Shown one piece after another: positions 1 through 7,015 of a DNA stretch of 11,130 nucleotides. The position numbers and the translations under genes were made by a program. This stretch comes from Syntrophomonas sp. UBA4911 (GTDB lineage: Bacteria > Bacillota > Syntrophomonadia > Syntrophomonadales > Syntrophomonadaceae). The stretch spans positions 71,586-82,715 of the forward strand of contig DHCD01000031.1 of NCBI GenBank assembly GCA_002398105.1, given 5' to 3'. Under the pieces are notes generated by a model. That model was not told the DNA's origin. It made no database searches and was given only the letters and a program-made list of their open reading frames with translations. Each line of letters opens with the position of its first letter. Position 1 is the first letter of the stretch.

Positions 1-1620
1 TTGAGGCTCCTCTTTTCTCTCGGCTGCTTTGACTGTAATTTCTGCTTTGTTTTCCTCCATGGTATTATCCTCCTCCAATGTCTTTAAATCAATGCGGGGA
101 AAGAGTATCTCTCCCTTGCTGACCTGGCTGCCGCTTCTAAGCAGGCCCCATTTCCCGGCATCTCCCCAGGCAAGCTGATCAGGATCGTCATATAACTGTA
201 TCTGCCGGTTGACCCGCGGGGGCAAGGCAGGCATGGCCGGAGCCAGCATGGTTACTATTATTCGTATGGATTCAGCCAGATTGTACATCACCGTACCCAA
301 CCGGGTTTTTTGGCTTTCATCCCGGGCCAGCAGCCAGGGTTCGGTCTCATCAATATACTTGTTGGCCCGGGATACTAATTTCATCACCGCAATGAGATAG
401 CCGGAAAAATCAAGCCCTTCCAATTTGGCGGTAGCTTCCTGATATACCTGGGCCGCCATTTGCCGAAGTTCTTGATCAACTGGTTCCTGCCCTGCAACAG
501 CAGAAATTTTACCATCAAAATAACGGATTATCATGGCGGCAGTTCTGCTGATCAGGTTGCCCAAATCATTAGCCAGGTCGGAATTGATGCGGTTAACCAG
601 CATTTCCTCCGAGTACATTCCATCCTGTCCGGAAGTAAGTTCTTTCACCAGGTAATAACGCACCGCATCTACCCCGTATTTTTTGATGAGAATGCGGGGA
701 TCCACAACATTCCCTTTTGATTTCGACATCTTGCCGCCTTCAAGCATTATCCAGCCATGAGCAAAAACCGTTTTCGGCAGTGGAATATCCAGGGCCATGA
801 GCATGATGGGCCAAATAATAGCGTGAAAACGGATAATATCTTTAGCCATCAGATGGACATCGGCCGGCCAGTAGCGCCGGAATTTTTTCTCATCACTGCC
901 GTAGCCAATAGCGCTCAGGTAGTTGATCAAAGCGTCAAACCACACATAGACCACATGTTTGTTATTAAACGGTACCGGAACTCCCCAGCTAAAAGTAGTA
1001 CGGGACACACAGAGATCCTCCAGGCCCATCTTAATGAAGCTCACCACTTCGTTGCGCCGTGATTCCGGCTGAATAAATTCAGGATGGTTTTCAATATGCT
1101 CCAGCAGACGGTCAGCATATTTGGCCATTTTGAAGAAATAGCTTTCCTCTTTTACCAGTTCCACTTCCCGTCCGCAATCCGGACATTTGCCGTCCACCAG
1201 CTGCCGAGCGGTAAAGAAGGTCTCACAAGGGGTACAGTACCAGCCTTCATAATCGGAGATAAAGATGTCTCCCTGATCATAAACCTTTTGAAATATCTTT
1301 TGTACCACGGCTTCATGGCGTTCCTCGGTGGTACGGATAAAATCATTGTTGCTGATCAAAAGGGTATCCCACAGACGACGGATATTGTTGACTATGTCAT
1401 CCACATACTCCAGTGGTTCCTGCCCCTTCTCCCGCGCCACCTTTTCTATCTTTTGACCATGTTCATCGGTACCGGTCAGATAAAATACATCATACCCCTG
1501 CATTCGTTTAAAACGGGCCATGCAATCAGCCGCCACGGTAGTATAGGCATGGCCTATATGTAAATTGTCACTAGGGTAATAAATAGGGGTAGTGATGTAA
1601 TAACTATTTCTTTTTGCCAT
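1..1620 (-). CDS. metG: Methionyl-tRNA synthetase, 3' end cut off by the window edge
   Basis: Class I cytosolic synthetase that charges tRNA-Met with methionine. The first 540 codons are visible and no stop occurs before the edge. The HIGH signature is at residues 21-24 and the KMSKS loop at 297-301. Two zinc-knuckle pairs, C129-x2-C132 and C146-x2-C149, mark the four-cysteine MetRS type. The helical anticodon-binding region follows, with a TEPW motif near residue 425. The last ~30 visible residues are charged and linker-like. Many Firmicute MetG proteins then carry a C-terminal Trbp111/EMAP-type tRNA-binding domain of about 110 residues; whether it is present cannot be seen here. The ATG start is supported by AGGAGGGA at 1626-1633. 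MetG lies next to abrB as in B. subtilis. No T-box or SAM-riboswitch signature was recognised in its leader. Confidence 0.97.
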   Translation of the reverse strand, partial: MAKRNSYYITTPIYYPSDNLHIGHAYTTVAADCMARFKRMQGYDVFYLTGTDEHGQKIEKVAREKGQEPLEYVDDIVNNIRRLWDTLLISNNDFIRTTEERHEAVVQKIFQKVYDQGDIFISDYEGWYCTPCETFFTARQLVDGKCPDCGREVELVKEESYFFKMAKYADRLLEHIENHPEFIQPESRRNEVVSFIKMGLEDLCVSRTTFSWGVPVPFNNKHVVYVWFDALINYLSAIGYGSDEKKFRRYWPADVHLMAKDIIRFHAIIWPIMLMALDIPLPKTVFAHGWIMLEGGKMSKSKGNVVDPRILIKKYGVDAVRYYLVKELTSGQDGMYSEEMLVNRINSDLANDLGNLISRTAAMIIRYFDGKISAVAGQEPVDQELRQMAAQVYQEATAKLEGLDFSGYLIAVMKLVSRANKYIDETEPWLLARDESQKTRLGTVMYNLAESIRIIVTMLAPAMPALPPRVNRQIQLYDDPDQLAWGDAGKWGLLRSGSQVSKGEILFPRIDLKTLEEDNTMEENKAEITVKAAERKEEPQ

Positions 1621-1644
1621 TGTAATCCCTCCTGTTAAACCTGT

Positions 1645-1658
1645 ATCTTAATTAAGAT
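1645..1658. repeat. 14-bp perfect palindrome in the metG leader
   Basis: ATCTTAATTAAGAT is its own reverse complement (two 7-nt arms, no spacer). It lies 11 nt upstream of the metG ribosome binding site and downstream of the candidate metG promoter. It could be an operator for a dimeric regulator, but AT-rich palindromes of this size also arise by chance. Confidence 0.4.
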
Positions 1659-1700
1659 TGTCCTGGTCTTTAACCCTTAATGAATAAATAAAGAAAAAAT

Positions 1701-1729
1701 AAGATATGGAATTTTTAGTTTATGGTAAA
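1701..1729 (-). promoter_or_regulatory. Candidate sigma-A promoter for metG
   Basis: On the minus strand TTTACC (1729-1724) and TATCTT (1706-1701) are separated by 17 nt. Each hexamer matches 4 of 6 consensus positions. It would give a leader of about 75 nt. The match is moderate and the region is AT-rich, so this is tentative. Confidence 0.35.
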
Positions 1730-2026
1730 ATATTCCTTATTCCTATCCACATTTAACCGTAATTAAAGCTGTTAATAAGAATTTATAATTCAAAATTTTC
1801 TAAAGGGTTCTTCTATATAATAAGCAAACTTCATCGCAACAGCAAACGTAATCAGAATAGTTGATTATAGTTTTTCACATTATCAGGTCTTATATCCGCA
1901 GTCCGGAAGTAATACCATATATTGATAAAAACGGTGATATCTAATGTTTCAACCTGTTATTTAGCCCATAATAAACAAATTTATACTCTAAACTTTATTT
2001 TTTCGTCTGAAAATGTAGAAAAATAC

Positions 2027-2055
2027 TTGACTATTTCTCCCAGCAATGGTATATT
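2027..2055 (+). promoter_or_regulatory. Sigma-A promoter of abrB
   Basis: TTGACT (2027-2032, 5 of 6) and TATATT (2050-2055, 5 of 6) are separated by exactly 17 nt. Transcription would begin near 2062, leaving a leader of about 37 nt that contains GGAGGAGGG at 2082-2090. This is the best vegetative promoter in the window and reads into abrB. AbrB commonly represses its own gene in Bacillus, so autoregulation here is plausible but not shown. Confidence 0.8.
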
Positions 2056-2098
2056 TGCGGTGAAGAATGAATTTTGTTGATGGAGGAGGGTTGTAGCA

Positions 2099-2350
2099 AT
2101 GATGAAATCAACCGGTGTAGTAAGAAAAGTTGATGAGCTCGGTCGTATTGTTATCCCTATTGAGCTGAGACGCACCATGGGTATTGAAGAAAAAGACGCC
2201 CTGGAAATCTATGTCGACAGCGAAAAAATTATACTTAGAAAATACGAACCCGCTTGCATATTCTGTGGTAACGCCGAAGAAGTGTTTAACTATAAAGGCA
2301 AAAATCTATGCAGAAACTGCCTGACTGAGTTAACCAAGCAAGTAGGCTAA
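2099..2350 (+). CDS. abrB: AbrB-family transition-state regulator with Cys-rich C-terminus
   Basis: Small DNA-binding regulator of 83 aa. Residues 3-50 form the swapped-hairpin AbrB domain (STGVVRKVDELGRIVIP followed by IELRRTMGI), nearly identical to the Bacillus AbrB/Abh/SpoVT N-terminal domain. In Bacillus such proteins bind AT-rich DNA and hold back stationary-phase and sporulation genes. The C-terminal half differs from the B. subtilis AbrB multimerisation domain. It has C53-x2-C56 and C71-x2-C74, a probable zinc-ribbon-like module seen in clostridial AbrB homologues. There are two adjacent ATG codons; the first is 8 nt from GGAGGAGGG. The gene is transcribed towards rsmI and away from metG, keeping the Bacillus position between them. 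Confidence 0.93.
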   Translation: MMKSTGVVRKVDELGRIVIPIELRRTMGIEEKDALEIYVDSEKIILRKYEPACIFCGNAEEVFNYKGKNLCRNCLTELTKQVG

Positions 2351-2360
2351 TACATAGCAA

Positions 2361-3191
2361 TCATTCCTTGAGTTCAAGAAAATACTTATAAAGGGTGGAT
2401 TTTTTTATTCCGTATTCCCGGGCCTTCAGTTTGAAGGCCTCTTTTTTATCCATACCCTTTTGCAGCAGTTCTTCCACTTCCAGGGCAATGGCGGGGAGAG
2501 TTTTAGTCTCTGCCGCCGCCGGCTTACCGGCAATAACCAGGCTGATCTCCCCCCGGGGCGGATTGAGGCTGTAATAGGTCCATAGCTCTGCCGCACTCCC
2601 TCTTTTGACTTCTTCATGAATTTTGGTAAGCTCCCTGACCACAGCCAGCAAGCGCTCTTCTCCCAGGATGGTTTTTATGTCATTTAAGCATGATAGCAAG
2701 CGATGGGGAGCTTCATACAAAATGATGGTACGGCTCTCATCTTTTAACGCTTCCAAACGCGCTCGGCGGGGAGAACTGCGGGCGGGTAAAAAGCCTTCAA
2801 ATATAAAAGCACCGGTATCCATACCGGATAAGGCCAGGGCTGACACCAATGCCGACGGTCCGGGGATAACCTCCAGATCTATCCCTGCCGCTATAGCCTT
2901 TTTAACCAGGCGTTCTCCCGGATCGGATATGGAAGGCATGCCGGCATCAGAAACCAGGGCTATGTTCCTGCCTGCTTCCAGCAGCTTTATGATGTGTTCT
3001 TCTTTTTCCGGTTTACTATGTTCGTGGTAGCTGAGCAGCGGTTTTTTTATGTGGTAACGGGTTAAAAGCCTCAGGGTATGGCGCGTATCCTCGCAGGCAA
3101 TCATATCTACCCGGCGCAGAGTCTTAAGCAGTCGTATGCTGGCATCCTCCAGATTGCCGATGGGAGTGCCGCATATATAGAGCTTCCCCAC
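2361..3191 (-). CDS. rsmI: 16S rRNA (cytidine(1402)-2'-O)-methyltransferase RsmI
   Basis: SAM-dependent enzyme of the tetrapyrrole-methylase fold that 2'-O-methylates C1402 in the decoding centre of 16S rRNA. It has 276 aa, the normal family length. Visible signatures are GTPIGNLED (8-16), CEDTRHT (33-39), the SAM-binding SDAGMPSISDPG (81-92), IPGPSA (109-114), FEGFLP, LYEAPHRL and RGEISLVI. The last ~45 residues form the small helix-turn-helix-like tail usual in RsmI. The start is GTG, with AGAGGAAAG 5 nt upstream. It begins 1 nt after the yabB stop codon (ATAAGGTG), so translational coupling is likely. It is the last gene of the minus-strand operon and converges on abrB. The B. subtilis orthologue is yabC. 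Confidence 0.95.
   Translation of the reverse strand: MGKLYICGTPIGNLEDASIRLLKTLRRVDMIACEDTRHTLRLLTRYHIKKPLLSYHEHSKPEKEEHIIKLLEAGRNIALVSDAGMPSISDPGERLVKKAIAAGIDLEVIPGPSALVSALALSGMDTGAFIFEGFLPARSSPRRARLEALKDESRTIILYEAPHRLLSCLNDIKTILGEERLLAVVRELTKIHEEVKRGSAAELWTYYSLNPPRGEISLVIAGKPAAAETKTLPAIALEVEELLQKGMDKKEAFKLKAREYGIKKSTLYKYFLELKE
2421..2447 (+). terminator. Intrinsic terminator for abrB, embedded in the rsmI coding region
   Basis: On the plus strand GGCCTTCA (2421-2428) and TGAAGGCC (2432-2439) form a perfect 8-bp stem with a GTT loop, followed by TCTTTTTT (2440-2447). It lies 70 nt past the abrB stop codon. It falls within the antisense of rsmI codons for the C-terminal helix region (residues EAFKLKA). 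No T-run follows the hairpin on the minus strand, so it should stop plus-strand transcription only. Confidence 0.75.
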
Positions 3192-3192
3192 C

Positions 3193-3951
3193 TTATCTTT
3201 CCTCTCCGTAATATAAGTTCATTACTTCTTGGCTGTAAACGCCTGCCTGCTCATAAATAATTAACGGGGAAAGCAGTTTAAAGGAAACCTGCTTCCTTTT
3301 CTGAGCCTCCATCAGTACCAACCGGGCGGCTTGCTCCGGGAAAGAATGGACTGCTCGCAGACGAACCGGCAGAAGCCGGTGAGCCATGCAGCTATTCATA
3401 ATTTCCGGCAGGCGCTCGCTGCGATGAATCAGGCAAAAACTGCCTCCGGGGGACAGCAGATAACAGGCGGCCGCAATAAGGTCGTCCAGGGTCATGGCGG
3501 TTTCATGGCGAGCCACCGCCTCTTCCGGATTTCGGCTTATCCGTCCCTGCCCCTGTCTATAGAAGGGCGGGTTGCTTACAATCAATTCGGCCGATTCCGG
3601 AGCTAAATGCCGGTTGATCTGGCAAAGATCGCCTTGAATAATCCGGACTTGCTGCTGCAGGCGGTTATATTCCACACTTCTTTGGGCCCGTTCCACCATC
3701 AGTTTCTGGATTTCAAACCCGGTAATCTTTAGATCCGGCGACCGGGCGGCCAGCAGCAGCGAAATCACCCCATTGCCACAGCCCAGGTCCACGGCCTGTT
3801 TTACTTTCTCCAGCAGGGCAAAATGAGCCAGCAGGACCGCATCCAGAGAAAAACGATAGCCCTTCCGGGGCTGGATCAGTTTAAGCCCCCCGATGATCAG
3901 ATCGTCCAGGGTTTCATTATCCCCTATTATCCTTTTGGCTTCTTGCTCCAC
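3193..3951 (-). CDS. yabB: tRNA1(Val) (adenine(37)-N6)-methyltransferase family protein (YabB/TrmN6)
   Basis: Class I Rossmann-fold SAM methyltransferase of 252 aa. The family entry motif GYRFSLDAVLLA spans residues 31-42. SAM motif I is VDLGCGNG (54-61), the acidic end of strand beta-2 is GFE (78-80), and the N6-adenine catalytic motif NPPFY is at 127-131. The family methylates A37 of one tRNA-Val isoacceptor in E. coli (TrmN6); the exact target in this organism is inferred. The start is GTG, with AAAGGAG 6 nt upstream overlapping the yabA stop region; the intergenic gap is 3 nt. In B. subtilis the GIY-YIG gene yazA separates yabB from rsmI; it is missing here. Confidence 0.9.
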   Translation of the reverse strand: MEQEAKRIIGDNETLDDLIIGGLKLIQPRKGYRFSLDAVLLAHFALLEKVKQAVDLGCGNGVISLLLAARSPDLKITGFEIQKLMVERAQRSVEYNRLQQQVRIIQGDLCQINRHLAPESAELIVSNPPFYRQGQGRISRNPEEAVARHETAMTLDDLIAAACYLLSPGGSFCLIHRSERLPEIMNSCMAHRLLPVRLRAVHSFPEQAARLVLMEAQKRKQVSFKLLSPLIIYEQAGVYSQEVMNLYYGEER

Positions 3952-3954
3952 TTG

Positions 3955-4227
3955 TTACTCCTTTTCCAGGAAAGCTATACAGAACAGGCATTCTTCATGG
4001 CGTACCTGACCAAAAGCGGCCGGGCAGATATGATAACCCTGCTGATAAATCCGGCCCAGATTCTCATAGCTTTCGCCTTCCAATTCAAGGCTATAGGCCG
4101 GGGGAGGTATCGGAGGCTCCTTCTGCATCAGTTCCATCTCCAGTCGGCTTACCCGCTCCTTGATCTCCCCTACTTCCAGCATCAATTCCCTTAAGATCAA
4201 TTTCAACTCCTGCAGACTTTCGTCCAT
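3955..4227 (-). CDS. yabA: Short YabA replication-initiation control protein
   Basis: Predicted 90 aa. Residues 3-36 form a heptad-like helix (LQELKLILRELMLEVGEIKE and onward), followed by a proline-rich hinge (PPIPPP, 38-43). The C-terminal zinc module has the YabA signature ESYENLGRIYQQGYHIC, with likely ligands H66, C68, C80 and C83. In B. subtilis YabA binds DnaA and the DnaN clamp to limit re-initiation. That protein is about 119 aa, so the N-terminal coiled coil is shorter here. The ATG at 4227 is chosen because GGGGAGGA lies 5 nt upstream; in-frame upstream ATGs would only add residues from within ricT. The gene starts inside the ricT reading frame, overlapping it by 137 nt, and is followed 3 nt later by yabB. 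Confidence 0.88.
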   Translation of the reverse strand: MDESLQELKLILRELMLEVGEIKERVSRLEMELMQKEPPIPPPAYSLELEGESYENLGRIYQQGYHICPAAFGQVRHEECLFCIAFLEKE

Positions 4228-4894
4228 GTTTGTCCTCCCCACTGCCCTTGCCGGACTCATATAATTCCGATTCATATTTAAGGCAGCACATTAAGCGTCC
4301 GCAAATACCGGAGATTTTGGTCGGGTTTAGGGACAGGTTCTGTTCTTTGGCCATACGTATAGACACCGGTTCAAATTCCCCCAAAAAGCAATTACAGCAC
4401 AGCACCCGTCCACAGGTGCCTAAGCCGCCCAGCATTTTAGCCTCATCCCGCACTCCGATTTGCCGCAATTCGATTCGGGTTTTAAATATGGCGGCCAGGT
4501 CTTTAACCAGTTCCCGGAAATCTACCCGCCCTTCGGCCGTAAAGTAAAATATGACTTTACCCATGTCAAAGGTATATTCGACATCAATTAAACGCATGGG
4601 CAGCTTATGTTCCTTGACTTTCTGCTTGCAAATCTCCATGGCTTCTGCTTCACGCTGCCTATTTTTTTGGAAAATCTCAATATCGGCTTCGGTAGCTTTG
4701 CGGACCACACTCTTAAGAGGCAGAACCAATTCCTCCTCGCTCATTTCCCGCCTGCCGATAGCCACGCTGCCACACTCAATCCCCCGAATAGTTTCCACGA
4801 TTACGGCGTCTCCCGCCTGCAAATCAATATTCTCACACTCAAAATAATATATTTTCCCGGCAGGTTTAAACCTTACCCCTGCAACCCAGGCCAA
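4091..4894 (-). CDS. ricT: RicT/YaaT PSP1-domain protein with non-canonical C-terminus
   Basis: PSP1-family protein. In B. subtilis RicT acts with RicA and RicF in an Fe-S complex that promotes RNase Y-dependent mRNA maturation, phosphorelay activity and sporulation. TTG at 4894 is preferred over the longer frame from 4921, because AAAGGAGGA (4901-4909) sits 6 nt before it and MAWVAGVRFKPAGKIYYF then aligns with the family N-terminus. That gives 267 aa. In this numbering the cluster-type cysteines are C161, C166, C167, C169, C198, C203 and C204, within GLGTCGRVLCCNCFLG and SGICGRLMCCLKYE. The usual ~50-residue tail after CCLKYE is absent. Residues ~213-267 are a Gly/Asp/Lys-rich run, mostly read out of frame through yabA. 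The gene starts 27 nt after holB ends. Confidence 0.9.
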   Translation of the reverse strand: MAWVAGVRFKPAGKIYYFECENIDLQAGDAVIVETIRGIECGSVAIGRREMSEEELVLPLKSVVRKATEADIEIFQKNRQREAEAMEICKQKVKEHKLPMRLIDVEYTFDMGKVIFYFTAEGRVDFRELVKDLAAIFKTRIELRQIGVRDEAKMLGGLGTCGRVLCCNCFLGEFEPVSIRMAKEQNLSLNPTKISGICGRLMCCLKYESELYESGKGSGEDKHGRKSAGVEIDLKGIDAGSRGDQGAGKPTGDGTDAEGASDTSPGL

Positions 4895-4921
4895 TCCGAT
4901 TCCTCCTTTGTGGTCTATCAA

Positions 4922-5878
4922 CTATTGCAAGGCATGCCAAAGTTGATAGCCGATACTGGTGTTTAATAACAGTGTGTTTACATTGCGCCGGTAATAAGTT
5001 TTCAGTTTCTCTATTTCCATAATCGCTGTCATTAATCTGCCTGGATCCTTACTCTGTAATAAACCTATAATCTCCGGCGCCTCCGGAGCCAATAACAAAT
5101 CCTGGTTTTTCTCCCCGATTACCAGCGCGTCCCTCAAAATTGTTTCCACTATCCGAATAATTAAGTCGGGAGCGGACTGCAATTTCTCGGCGGCCTCGAA
5201 AATGGCGGCCCGATTGCCCTGAGCCATGTCCTTGATAATGCCCGTCGCCGTCTCCCAAATCTCCTCCAGGCCTTCTTCCTCGACAAAGCGCAGGGCTCCG
5301 GCGACACTGCCCTGACCCAGACGGGCTGCCCGCGAAGCTTTTTCCCTATCAAAACCGCGGGCTTGCAAAAACTCTACCAGGTCCTTTTCCGCCACCGGGA
5401 AGAAACGTACCGATTGACAGCGGGAAATAATGGTCTCCAGTATATTTCCATCGTCGCATATGAGTATTATCAGGGCATAAGCCGGCGGTTCTTCCAAAGT
5501 CTTTAACAAAGCATTGGCCGCCTCCAGGCTCATCAGATGAGCATCCCGGATTATAGCTACCCGATGCTGGGCCCGATAAGGTTTTAAAGCCAGCCAGGGC
5601 TCCAATTGACGGCTTATTTGTTCCTTGGCTATAAGACTGCGGTTCTCCATCTTTTCTATGATTAAAAGGTCGGGATGCATTTTTTCATTAAAATACACCC
5701 CCGCCTGTTCATCCGCCAATGCAATCAGACTATGGGCAAAAGCCATTGCCACCTGCATTTTACCCACTCCAGCCGGCCCGGAAAAAAGGTAAGCGTGACT
5801 GGTATGGGCACTGGCAATACTTTTTTTTATCAGCTTAATAGGTTTATCTTGTCCTACGATACCAGAAAAATAATCCAT
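4922..5878 (-). CDS. holB: DNA polymerase III delta' subunit (clamp loader)
   Basis: AAA+ clamp-loader subunit that helps DnaX and delta load the beta clamp during replication; 318 aa. The N-terminus (FSGIVGQDKPIKLIKKSI) and SHAYLFSGPAGVGK are typical. The P-loop (34-40) ends in GK followed by Met rather than Ser/Thr, which fits a subunit that need not hydrolyse ATP. Also visible are a Walker-B-like IIRDAH (109-114), the conserved NALLKTLEEPP (122-132) and the SRC arginine-finger motif (152-154). The four-cysteine zinc module normally found between the P-loop helix and HPD is missing; that segment (about 50-68) has no cysteine. ATG is supported by a modest AGGTG 7 nt upstream. YaaR ends 16 nt before it. 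Confidence 0.93.
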   Translation of the reverse strand: MDYFSGIVGQDKPIKLIKKSIASAHTSHAYLFSGPAGVGKMQVAMAFAHSLIALADEQAGVYFNEKMHPDLLIIEKMENRSLIAKEQISRQLEPWLALKPYRAQHRVAIIRDAHLMSLEAANALLKTLEEPPAYALIILICDDGNILETIISRCQSVRFFPVAEKDLVEFLQARGFDREKASRAARLGQGSVAGALRFVEEEGLEEIWETATGIIKDMAQGNRAAIFEAAEKLQSAPDLIIRIVETILRDALVIGEKNQDLLLAPEAPEIIGLLQSKDPGRLMTAIMEIEKLKTYYRRNVNTLLLNTSIGYQLWHALQ

Positions 5879-5894
5879 TTATAAACACCTATAT

Positions 5895-6344
5895 TTATAT
5901 CATCAGGTCAACCAGCATACCCCTGATCTTATCCAGGGTAGCCAGTACCTCAACCGGTTCTTTGCGGTTTCTGACAAAATCCTCAATCAATTCTTCAACT
6001 TCAGTATCTATGGTGGTAATGGAAATTAACAGGCTGCGGCCCCGGCGATTGCGGCCTCTTTCCTGTTTAACGCTGTAAGCCCGGGCCGTAGCTTCGGTAA
6101 GAAAACGCTTCACCATTTTTTTGTAACTCATAAGATCCTGAACGGTCAAACTCCGACTCAGCTTCTCGTTGAGACGGTCAATCTCTTTCAGGATTTCCTG
6201 CATGCGTAACTGGCCGTCCGCCTCCCGCCGCTGGGCCAGTTCCTGGTCAAAGGAGGAAGCAGCGCCTTTTTTAACCCCCTGCAGGCCAGCTTTTCCCGGG
6301 GCAGCAAAGTTATTCAGTTTATCCCGCTCCCGTTCTATTTTCAT
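5895..6344 (-). CDS. yaaR: YaaR family protein (DUF327), function unknown
   Basis: A 149-aa soluble protein matching B. subtilis YaaR in size, in position between tmk and holB, and in sequence style. A variable charged N-terminus (1-45) is followed by a helical core with LTVQDLMSYKKMVKRFL and AYSVKQERGRNRRGRSLL, ending in a helical segment ATLDKIRGMLVDLMI. No catalytic motif, signal peptide or membrane segment is visible. ATG is preceded by GGGGGGA 8 nt upstream. It lies 23 nt after the tmk stop and 16 nt before holB, so it is almost certainly cotranscribed. B. subtilis has yaaQ, a PII-like protein gene, between tmk and yaaR; it is absent here. The biochemical role is unknown. Confidence 0.85.
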   Translation of the reverse strand: MKIERERDKLNNFAAPGKAGLQGVKKGAASSFDQELAQRREADGQLRMQEILKEIDRLNEKLSRSLTVQDLMSYKKMVKRFLTEATARAYSVKQERGRNRRGRSLLISITTIDTEVEELIEDFVRNRKEPVEVLATLDKIRGMLVDLMI

Positions 6345-6367
6345 TATAAATCCCCCCTGTCTGAAAC

Positions 6368-7015
6368 CTATGACCGCTTCAGCGCCAGTAACTGGTCCAG
6401 ATAGCCCAAAGCCTCACTCAACACCCTTTCCGGTTCCTGTCCGGCATCAATAATCTTTATCCGCTCGCTTTCCTCCCGGGCTAATTGTAAATACCCCTCC
6501 CGGACCTTTTCCTGAAAAGTTAAGCCTTCTTTCTCCAAACGGTCGGGAATATCCTTTTTTCGTCTTTGCCGAGCTTCTTTTCCGCTCAGATCCAACAGCA
6601 GGGTCAAGTCCGGCTTAAGCCCTCCGGTGCAAAGTTGGTTCAGCTGCCGTAAAAAGTCCAGCTCCAGGCCGCGCCCATATCCCTGATACGCTATAGTGGA
6701 GTCCATATAACGATCAGCCAGCACCACTTTGCCTGCTGCCAGAGCAGGGCATATGATCGCTTCCACCACCTGGCTGCGAGCTGCCGCATAGAGCAGGGCT
6801 TCGGTGCGGGAAGTCATTCCCTGGTTGCCCACATCAAGCAGTAATGCTCTGATTCTTTCCGATATGATATTCCCCCCCGGTTCCCTGATCCCCAGGACTT
6901 CCAATCCATAATTGCTTTCCAGATGGGGCTGTAAGCGCTCTTTCAAACTGGTTTTGCCGGAGCCGTCGATTCCCTCCAGGCTGATAAATATTCCTCTGTT
7001 TGCCAGTACATCCAC
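6368..7015 (-). CDS. tmk: Thymidylate kinase
   Basis: Phosphorylates dTMP to dTDP in the dTTP supply pathway. The frame gives 215 aa, about the family norm. The P-loop is GIDGSGKT (15-22). The dTMP-binding REPGG is at 44-48. DRYMDSTIAYQG (101-112) is the DR-Y motif. The Arg/Lys-rich LID RQRRKKDIPDR (149-159) follows. The start is uncertain. The first in-frame codon, GTG at 7015, lies inside AGAGGGTGG and has only a weak AAAGG further upstream. CTG at 7006, 5 nt after that Shine-Dalgarno-like run, would give MANRGIFISLEGIDG, closer to the family N-terminus. The gene heads the tmk-yaaR-holB-ricT-yabA-yabB-rsmI run. Confidence 0.95.
   Translation of the reverse strand: MDVLANRGIFISLEGIDGSGKTSLKERLQPHLESNYGLEVLGIREPGGNIISERIRALLLDVGNQGMTSRTEALLYAAARSQVVEAIICPALAAGKVVLADRYMDSTIAYQGYGRGLELDFLRQLNQLCTGGLKPDLTLLLDLSGKEARQRRKKDIPDRLEKEGLTFQEKVREGYLQLAREESERIKIIDAGQEPERVLSEALGYLDQLLALKRS

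Larger units (their letters stand above)
1621..2098. other. AT-rich divergent intergenic region between metG and abrB
   Basis: This 478-nt stretch has no ORF with a convincing ribosome binding site on either strand. The short minus-strand frame at 1981-2178 is antisense to abrB and is discounted. The region holds the abrB promoter and ribosome binding site at its right end, and a candidate metG promoter and palindrome at its left end. The middle part, roughly 1740-2020, is strongly AT-rich with no element I can name. Confidence 0.7.

Noticed and set aside
1621..1740. Possible T-box or SAM riboswitch before metG
   Set aside because: No AGGGTGG-type T-box motif, no specifier-loop candidate and no antiterminator hairpin could be found in the short leader.
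1743..1751. CTATCCACA, one mismatch from a DnaA box
   Set aside because: A single isolated near-match in AT-rich DNA, with no cluster of boxes and no replication-origin genes beside it.
1981..2178. 65-aa minus-strand frame over the abrB start
   Set aside because: Antisense to the abrB promoter and coding region; no ribosome binding site or family resemblance.
2623..3030. 135-aa plus-strand frame opposite rsmI
   Set aside because: Antisense shadow of a well-supported conserved gene, with no signals of its own.
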